Shown here in pieces: positions 59,680 to 64,000 of a stretch of DNA of 64,000 nucleotides (positions are counted from its first letter, which is position 1; each line of letters opens with the position of its first letter). The notes beneath the pieces are model-generated. The model ran no database searches. It was not told the origin of the DNA and saw only the letters and a program-made list of their open reading frames with translations. The DNA comes from Paraburkholderia sp. Ac-20340 (GTDB lineage: Bacteria > Pseudomonadota > Gammaproteobacteria > Burkholderiales > Burkholderiaceae): positions 119,225 through 183,224 of the forward strand of contig NZ_JAAGPR010000016.1 in the NCBI RefSeq assembly GCF_017104965.1, read 5' to 3'. The translations under genes were made by a program, and so were the position numbers.

Positions 59680-60711
59680 ATGAAAGCACTCGCCAAACTC
59701 GAACGCGGTCCCGGCCTCACGCTGACCGACGTGCCGAAGCCCGAAGTCGGCCATAACGATGTGATGATCAAGATCCACCGCACGGCCATTTGCGGCACGG
59801 ACATCCACATCTGGAAATGGGACGACTGGGCCCAGAAGACCATTCCCGTGCCGATGCACGTGGGTCATGAATACGTGGGCGAAATCGTCGAAATGGGCCA
59901 GGAAGTCCGTGGCTTTGCGATTGGCGACCGCGTGTCGGGCGAAGGCCATATCACCTGCGGCTTCTGTCGTAATTGTCGTGCGGGGCGCCGTCATCTGTGC
60001 CGCAACACCACGGGTGTGGGCGTGAACCGCGAAGGCGCGTTTGCCGAATACCTCGTGATTCCGGCCTTTAACGCGTTCAAGATTCCGCCTGAAATCTCCG
60101 ACGATCTCGCAGCGATCTTCGATCCGTTCGGCAACGCCACGCATACGGCGCTGTCGTTCAACCTCGTTGGCGAAGACGTGCTGATTACGGGCGCGGGGCC
60201 GATCGGCATCATGGCCGTGGCGATCGCGAAGCATGTGGGCGCGCGCAACGTGGTCATCACCGACGTCAACGACTACCGGCTCGAACTCGCGCGCAAGATG
60301 GGCGCGACGCGTGCCGTGAATGTCGCCCGCGAGTCGCTGCGTGACGTCATGAGCGAGTTGCACATGACCGAAGGCTTCGACGTGGGCCTTGAAATGTCGG
60401 GCGTGCCGAGCGCGTTCACGGCCATGCTCGAAGCGATGAACCACGGCGGCAAGGTCGCGCTGCTGGGCATTCCGCCGGCGCAGACCGCCATCGACTGGAA
60501 TCAGGTGATCTTCAAAGGCCTTGAAATCAAGGGCATTTACGGCCGCGAGATGTTCGAGACCTGGTACAAGATGGTCGCGATGCTGCAAAGCGGGCTCGAT
60601 CTCTCGCCGATCATCACGCACCGTTTTAGCGTCGACGATTACGAAAAAGGCTTCGCTGCGATGCTTTCGGGCGAGAGCGGCAAGGTGATTCTCGACTGGA
60701 CCGGCGCCTGA
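59680..60711 (+). CDS. tdh: L-threonine 3-dehydrogenase
   Basis: The 343-aa zinc-dependent dehydrogenase has catalytic zinc residues in AICGTDIHIWKWDDWAQ and HVGHEYVG, a structural zinc set in CGFCRNCRAGRRHLC, and the NAD fold in LITGAGPIGIMAVAIAKHVGARNVVITD. IYGREMFETWYKM is typical of Tdh. It oxidises L-threonine to 2-amino-3-ketobutyrate, which Kbl cleaves. Full length. Confidence 0.96.
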   Translation: MKALAKLERGPGLTLTDVPKPEVGHNDVMIKIHRTAICGTDIHIWKWDDWAQKTIPVPMHVGHEYVGEIVEMGQEVRGFAIGDRVSGEGHITCGFCRNCRAGRRHLCRNTTGVGVNREGAFAEYLVIPAFNAFKIPPEISDDLAAIFDPFGNATHTALSFNLVGEDVLITGAGPIGIMAVAIAKHVGARNVVITDVNDYRLELARKMGATRAVNVARESLRDVMSELHMTEGFDVGLEMSGVPSAFTAMLEAMNHGGKVALLGIPPAQTAIDWNQVIFKGLEIKGIYGREMFETWYKMVAMLQSGLDLSPIITHRFSVDDYEKGFAAMLSGESGKVILDWTGA

Positions 60712-60724
60712 GGCCGGCTGCGTT

Positions 60725-61390
60725 TTATTCGGCCGCCGCCGCACCTGCTGGCGGCGGCTGCTCGAATTCCGCCTCGATGCGCACATCGATCGCATCGCCC
60801 ACGGCCGGATACCAACTCGTCAAGCCGAACGCCGAACGGTTGAACGTGCCATGCGCCGAAAAGCCCAGCGTCGGCTGCTTCGTGAGCGGATTGGGCGCAT
60901 AGCCGTTGAAGGTCACGTCCAGCGTGACCGGCTGCGTCGCGCCGCGTATCGTCAGATTGCCCGTCAATTTCCCCGTCAGCTTGCCGTTCACTTCGCCCGT
61001 GCGTTCGAAGCGCGTGCTGACGAAGCGAATCTGCGCGTTACGCTCCGTATCGAGCATCTTCGGGCCTTTTACCATGCTGTCCAGCGCGCTCACGTTGGTG
61101 TTGAGGCTGGCGGCATCGATATCGACCTGCACGGTTGCGTCTTCGAGCGCGTGCGTGCGCCAGTCGAGTTGCGCGGTCGCGCGGTCAAAGCGCATCACGA
61201 AACGCATGTAATGCAGATGATCGACATCGAACACGACGCTCCAGTGATGGGGATCGAGCGTGTAGTGGCCGGCGGGCACGGCCGCTTCGGTGGGGTTGAC
61301 GCTGTGCGTCACCACGCGCAGCGGCGTGCAACCGGATAGTCCCGTGAAGCCTGCGCAAAGCAAGGCAATGAAGGCGCGGCGTCGATTCAT
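60725..61390 (-). CDS. YceI family lipoprotein
   Basis: The 221-aa protein from ATG 61390 (GGGAGACACC upstream) has a signal sequence with a lipobox-like LSGC. The YceI lipocalin-like barrel follows: YTLDPHHWSVVFDVDHLHYMRFVMRFDRATAQLDWR, ATVQVDIDAASLNTNVSALDSMVKGPKMLD, and FNRSAFGLTSWYPAVGDAIDVRIEAEF. YceI proteins bind polyisoprenoids such as ubiquinone-like chains in the periplasm. It is divergent from a TetR gene whose operators lie between them. Confidence 0.92.
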   Translation of the reverse strand: MNRRRAFIALLCAGFTGLSGCTPLRVVTHSVNPTEAAVPAGHYTLDPHHWSVVFDVDHLHYMRFVMRFDRATAQLDWRTHALEDATVQVDIDAASLNTNVSALDSMVKGPKMLDTERNAQIRFVSTRFERTGEVNGKLTGKLTGNLTIRGATQPVTLDVTFNGYAPNPLTKQPTLGFSAHGTFNRSAFGLTSWYPAVGDAIDVRIEAEFEQPPPAGAAAAE

Positions 61391-61530
61391 GGTGTCTCCC
61401 TGGTGAAGGCGCAAGGCTGCACAAATCCAGAACGATCCAGGCTGCGCCTTTCTTCCATTTTCTGCTGTATCCGCAACATTGCAGCAAAAAACGTGCGCCG
61501 TGTTTGAGGAAAGCGTGCGGAAATTCCGGC

Positions 61531-61583
61531 TTGACGCGGGAGAATGATCGTTCTACATTGCGATTCACGGAGAACGATCGTTC
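61531..61583 (+). promoter_or_regulatory. tetR promoter with two tandem palindromic operators
   Basis: TTGACG (61531-61536) and TACATT (61554-61559), spaced 17 bp, form a promoter. Palindrome AGAATGATCGTTCT (61541-61554) lies between them. A second, GAACGATCGTTC (61572-61583), lies downstream with centres 30 bp apart, that is on the same DNA face. Confidence 0.75.
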
Positions 61584-61605
61584 CACCTTTCGAGTCGATG
61601 AAGTC

Positions 61606-62238
61606 ATGAGCAAGCCACCCCATTCCGCAGACCTGTCCGATGAAACCGCTGTGCCCGACGCGCGCGAGCGCCTGCTCGAAGCCGCCGAGGCGTTGATCTA
61701 CGCGGGCGGCATTCATGCGACGGGCGTCGATGCCATCGTCCGCGCGGCAGGGGCGGCGCGCAAAAGCTTCTATACGTATTTCGAATCGAAGGATGCGCTG
61801 GTGGCCGCGGCGCTCACGCGGCGCGACGAGCGCTGGATGCGCTGGTTTATCGACGGCACGCTCAAACGCGGGCGCACGCCGCGCACGCGGCTGCTGGCGA
61901 TGTTCGATGTGTTGCGCGAATGGTTCGCCTCGGAGCGCTTTCACGGCTGCGCGTTTCTGAACGCTGCGGGTGAAACCGCTTCGCCGGATGACCCGGTGCG
62001 CGAAGTCGCGCGCATGCATAAGGCGCGCCTGTTGGCCTTCGTGACGGAGCAATGCGATGCGTGGGCCAACGTCAGCGGCGTGGAGCGTCGGGTGGCGACA
62101 CGGCTCGCACGCCAATGGCTGATTCTGATCGATGGCGCTATCGGCGTGGCGCTCGTGAGCGGCGACGCCGACGCGGCGCTGGACGCGCGCGCGGCCGCTC
62201 AATTGTTGCTCGATGCGCTGAAGCCTGACGCGCGCTGA
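61606..62238 (+). CDS. TetR family transcriptional regulator
   Basis: The 210-aa protein has the N-terminal TetR HTH: ARERLLEAAEALIYAGGIHATGVDAIVRAAGAARKSFYTYFESKDALVAAAL. The ligand-binding half contains CAFLNAAGE, as in the AcrR/YxaF-like group. Two palindromes overlap its promoter, so it very likely represses itself and possibly the divergent yceI gene. A DUF1348 gene follows 107 bp downstream. Confidence 0.9.
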   Translation: MSKPPHSADLSDETAVPDARERLLEAAEALIYAGGIHATGVDAIVRAAGAARKSFYTYFESKDALVAAALTRRDERWMRWFIDGTLKRGRTPRTRLLAMFDVLREWFASERFHGCAFLNAAGETASPDDPVREVARMHKARLLAFVTEQCDAWANVSGVERRVATRLARQWLILIDGAIGVALVSGDADAALDARAAAQLLLDALKPDAR

Positions 62239-62345
62239 CGTATCGCGCGCAAACCGTTGCTATCTGCATCGTCCCGTTTTGTTTTGTCCAACTCAGGCGC
62301 GCCGTGCTGGCGGGCCTGGCTGCCGCTAGAGAAAGGAGCCCGACC

Positions 62346-62837
62346 ATGACCGATTCGAATCCGACTACCGCCGAAGTCCGTCCGCCGCTGCCGCCCTTTA
62401 CGCGCGAAACCGCGATCCAGAAAGTGCGCGGCGCCGAGGATGGCTGGAATTCCCGTGATCCGCAGCGCGTATCGCTCGCCTACACGCCGCAAAGCGTCTG
62501 GCGCAACCGCGCGGAGTTCGTGACGGGCCGCGAAGCCATCGTCGGCTTTCTCACGCGCAAGTGGGCGCGCGAACTCGATTACCGGCTCATCAAGGAGCTG
62601 TGGGCCTATACGGACAATCGCATCGCGGTGCGCTTCGCCTACGAGTGGCACGACGATTCAGGCAACTGGTTCCGCTCGTACGGTAACGAGAACTGGGAGT
62701 TCGACGAGAACGGACTGATGGCGCATCGCCACGCCTGCATCAACGATCTGCCGATTCGCGAGACCGATCGTCTTTATCACTGGCCGCTCGGCCGCCGTCC
62801 CGACGATCATCCGGGCCTGAGTGCGCTCGGGCTGTAG
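62346..62837 (+). CDS. DUF1348 (SnoaL/NTF2-like) family protein
   Basis: The 163-aa protein starts at ATG 62346 behind GAAAGGAGCCCGACC. It contains PPFTRETAIQKVRGAEDGWNSRDPQRVSLAYTPQSVWRNRAEFVTGREAIVGFLTRKWARELDYRLIKELWAY, the full DUF1348 pattern, and ends DRLYHWPLGRRPDDHP. The NTF2-like fold usually forms a small pocket for hydrophobic substrates; no reaction is known for this family. It may be cotranscribed with the TetR gene. Confidence 0.9.
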   Translation: MTDSNPTTAEVRPPLPPFTRETAIQKVRGAEDGWNSRDPQRVSLAYTPQSVWRNRAEFVTGREAIVGFLTRKWARELDYRLIKELWAYTDNRIAVRFAYEWHDDSGNWFRSYGNENWEFDENGLMAHRHACINDLPIRETDRLYHWPLGRRPDDHPGLSALGL

Positions 62838-63110
62838 TCGTCGCGTTCATCGTTCCCTCCATCTCCCAATCGCCGCGGCATTCATCGTCGCGACGCACTG
62901 CGCTGGCATGATGGGTCGCGCCTGAAGTGACGGTGGCTATTTAATCGACGACAGCAGGCGCACCCGCCGATATCCGAGCAAAGCCTCGGTACGCGCGCGC
63001 TCGCGCTTGCTGTACAGTCTGCAGTCACCGGAAGGCCGAACAACAGCAAACCATAATCAGACCCAGCAGACGCCCCGAAACGATTCGGCGAGCGCGAGGA
63101 CGGAGAGCCC

Positions 63111-63638
63111 ATGCGGTTTTGGCAAGTGCGCGGTGGCAGGACAGGGAGAAAGACGATCACGAGGGCAGCGTTCCTGCTGCTGATGCTCGGCGCGGCAAGC
63201 GGCGCACGTGCGGCCAACTGGTGCGGCGCGGGCCTGTGGGTCGACGCGATGGTCGGCTCGTATCACATTCATCCCGACAAGGACTTCGAGCAATTCAATC
63301 CCGGCCTCGGCATCGAATGCTGGCCGAGCGACCAATGGGGCGTCACGATAGGCGGCTTCCGCAACTCGCTGCGCCGGCCCTCCTATTACGGCGGCGGCGT
63401 GTGGGCGCCGGAATTCCTCCATTGGGGCTACGTGCGCCTCGCCGCCATGGGCGGCATCATCTCCGGCTACAACTACGGCAACTGGGGCCTTGGTCGCAAT
63501 CACACGATTGGACCGGTGGCCGCGCCGATTGTGATGGTCGCGTATAAGCGCGTGGGCGTGAACTTCATCATCATCCCGCCGATTCCTTCTGACGATTTGC
63601 CATTCACGGTTGGCTTTCAATTGCGCGTGAAGTTCTGA
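63111..63638 (+). CDS. Exported protein, probable outer-membrane β-barrel
   Basis: The 175-aa protein has a twin-Arg/Lys-containing signal peptide ending in GARAAN (after about residue 34). The remainder alternates polar and hydrophobic residues, is Gly/Tyr/Trp-rich (GAGLWVDAMVGSYHIHPD, WGVTIGGFRNS, GYNYGNWGLG) and ends in Phe (VGFQLRVKF), as β-barrel proteins do. I do not recognise a family; size and pattern are like small 8-strand enzymes or porin-like proteins. GGAGAGCCC precedes the ATG. Confidence 0.65.
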   Translation: MRFWQVRGGRTGRKTITRAAFLLLMLGAASGARAANWCGAGLWVDAMVGSYHIHPDKDFEQFNPGLGIECWPSDQWGVTIGGFRNSLRRPSYYGGGVWAPEFLHWGYVRLAAMGGIISGYNYGNWGLGRNHTIGPVAAPIVMVAYKRVGVNFIIIPPIPSDDLPFTVGFQLRVKF

Positions 63639-63665
63639 GCGTTTTTAGAAAAAAACGGGGCGCTG

Positions 63666-63715
63666 AAATAATTTATTCAAATTCGCTTGACGAGTGGTTC
63701 TGCGCCCTGCATAAT
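63666..63715 (+). promoter_or_regulatory. rRNA operon promoter with UP element
   Basis: TTGACG (63687-63692) and CATAAT (63710-63715) have an exact 17-bp spacer. An AT tract (63666-63683) sits where an UP element would. It is the only strong promoter before the 16S gene. Confidence 0.8.
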
Positions 63716-63788
63716 TCGCCTCCTCCTGCTGATGCAGCGACGCAGAAAACACCGGATAGCTTGATTTTCCAGTAGTTTTCAGCGAATT

Positions 63789-63987
63789 GATCTTTAAAAA
63801 TTTACAGCCGATAAGTGTGGGCGCTTGATTCGATTGAGCTCCTCGCCGTGATCGTTTTCGATCTGGCGGGATAGCAAAAGTATCAAGAGTCTCACACAAA
63901 AGTAAGTCAGGTTTTTGAAGTAATTCAAATTCCTGTCAGCTTTGAGTGAGCGACCGGTTCGAGAGAACCGAAAACAGTAACAGGTTT
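63789..63987 (+). promoter_or_regulatory. 16S rRNA leader with boxA-like antitermination site
   Basis: TGATCTTTAAAAATTTACAG (from 63789) resembles boxA and the conserved leader of β-proteobacterial rrn operons, followed by the usual CCGATAAGTGTGGGCGCTTGAT. An inverted pair CGGTTC / GAACCG (63955-63970) lies just before the mature 16S end. Confidence 0.7.
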
Positions 63988-64000
63988 AAACTGAAGAGTT
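63988..64000 (+). rRNA. rrs: 16S ribosomal RNA (5' end only)
   Basis: The last bases AAACTGAAGAGTT align with the universal 16S start (AAATTGAAGAGTTTGATC in E. coli). Only 13 bases are in the window. The leader and promoter upstream confirm the call. Confidence 0.85.

Noticed and set aside
58258..60795. Long antisense frame (about 845 codons) across kbl and tdh
   Set aside because: Sense-strand kbl and tdh have full catalytic motifs; the antisense product has only Arg/His/Asp-rich low complexity.
63645..63899. Minus-strand frame opposite the rRNA leader
   Set aside because: It overlaps the rrn promoter, boxA and leader, with no start signals or homology pattern.

Overview
The window looks like a stretch of the secondary chromosome (chromosome 2, 'chromid') of a Burkholderiaceae bacterium, most likely Paraburkholderia, Caballeronia or a close relative. 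The evidence is high GC with strong third-position bias, a near-complete hopanoid pathway, Burkholderia-type families (DUF3564, CstA/YbdD, EgtD), and a plasmid-type replication and partition module with TTTATGCGCATAAA centromere palindromes like those I recall for Burkholderia chromosome 2. Species and replicon are inferences; the genes and DNA motifs are read directly.

Layout. 1-2.4 kb: a redox-stress operon on the minus strand (rubrerythrin, two-cluster Fe-S protein, DUF3501, cut by the window edge). 2.8-11 kb: housekeeping and accessory genes (secreted nuclease, YSC84-like lipoprotein, NlpD-like lipoprotein with a possible 34-aa upstream coding sequence, dienelactone hydrolase fused to a SnoaL-like domain, HAD phosphatase, Crp/Fnr regulator, Mpo1-like protein, RarD). 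11.3-12.7 kb: EgtD and acylphosphatase. 12.9-37 kb: the hopanoid region. It holds hpnA, hpnB, hpnC, ispH, hpnH, hpnM, hpnN and an mlaA-type lipoprotein gene, then the tight operon hpnD-hpnE-shc-hpnG. Interspersed are a 'mobile mystery' XRE/Fic pair, cstA-ybdD, a GDPD lipoprotein and a Cache histidine kinase/response regulator pair.

37.0-39.8 kb: a complete group II intron (ribozyme plus RT-maturase-HNH protein) sits between hpnD and what may be its promoter. Its EBS1/EBS2 match the IBS1/IBS2 of the 5' exon, so both ends can be placed. 40-45 kb: a response regulator-CheC-diguanylate cyclase operon divergent from a hybrid histidine kinase. 45-49 kb: a stress-like hypothetical, FMN reductase, gluconate permease and ArsC.

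49-57 kb: the replication/partition core. Five parS palindromes lie upstream of parA and a sixth between parA and parB. A Rep_3-type initiator gene reads away from about 1.3 kb of degenerate iterons (consensus CCCGAAAAGCTCACCTTT) with a DnaA box. Beyond lie a KfrA-like coiled-coil protein with a terminal zinc ribbon, a tyrosine-recombinase-like protein lacking catalytic residues, and a small gene with a LexA box. 57.5-63.6 kb: an HTH-cupin regulator divergent from kbl-tdh (threonine catabolism), a YceI lipoprotein divergent from a TetR regulator with tandem operators, a DUF1348 protein and a probable outer-membrane protein. The window ends in the promoter, boxA leader and first bases of a 16S rRNA gene.

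How the genes work together. HpnC, HpnD and HpnE make squalene, Shc cyclises it, and HpnH, HpnG, HpnB and HpnA are linked to side-chain extension and decoration. HpnN, HpnM and the MlaA-like protein probably move hopanoids or phospholipids to the outer membrane, and IspH supplies isoprenoid precursor. ParABS, Rep, iterons and the KfrA-like protein form one replicon-maintenance block.
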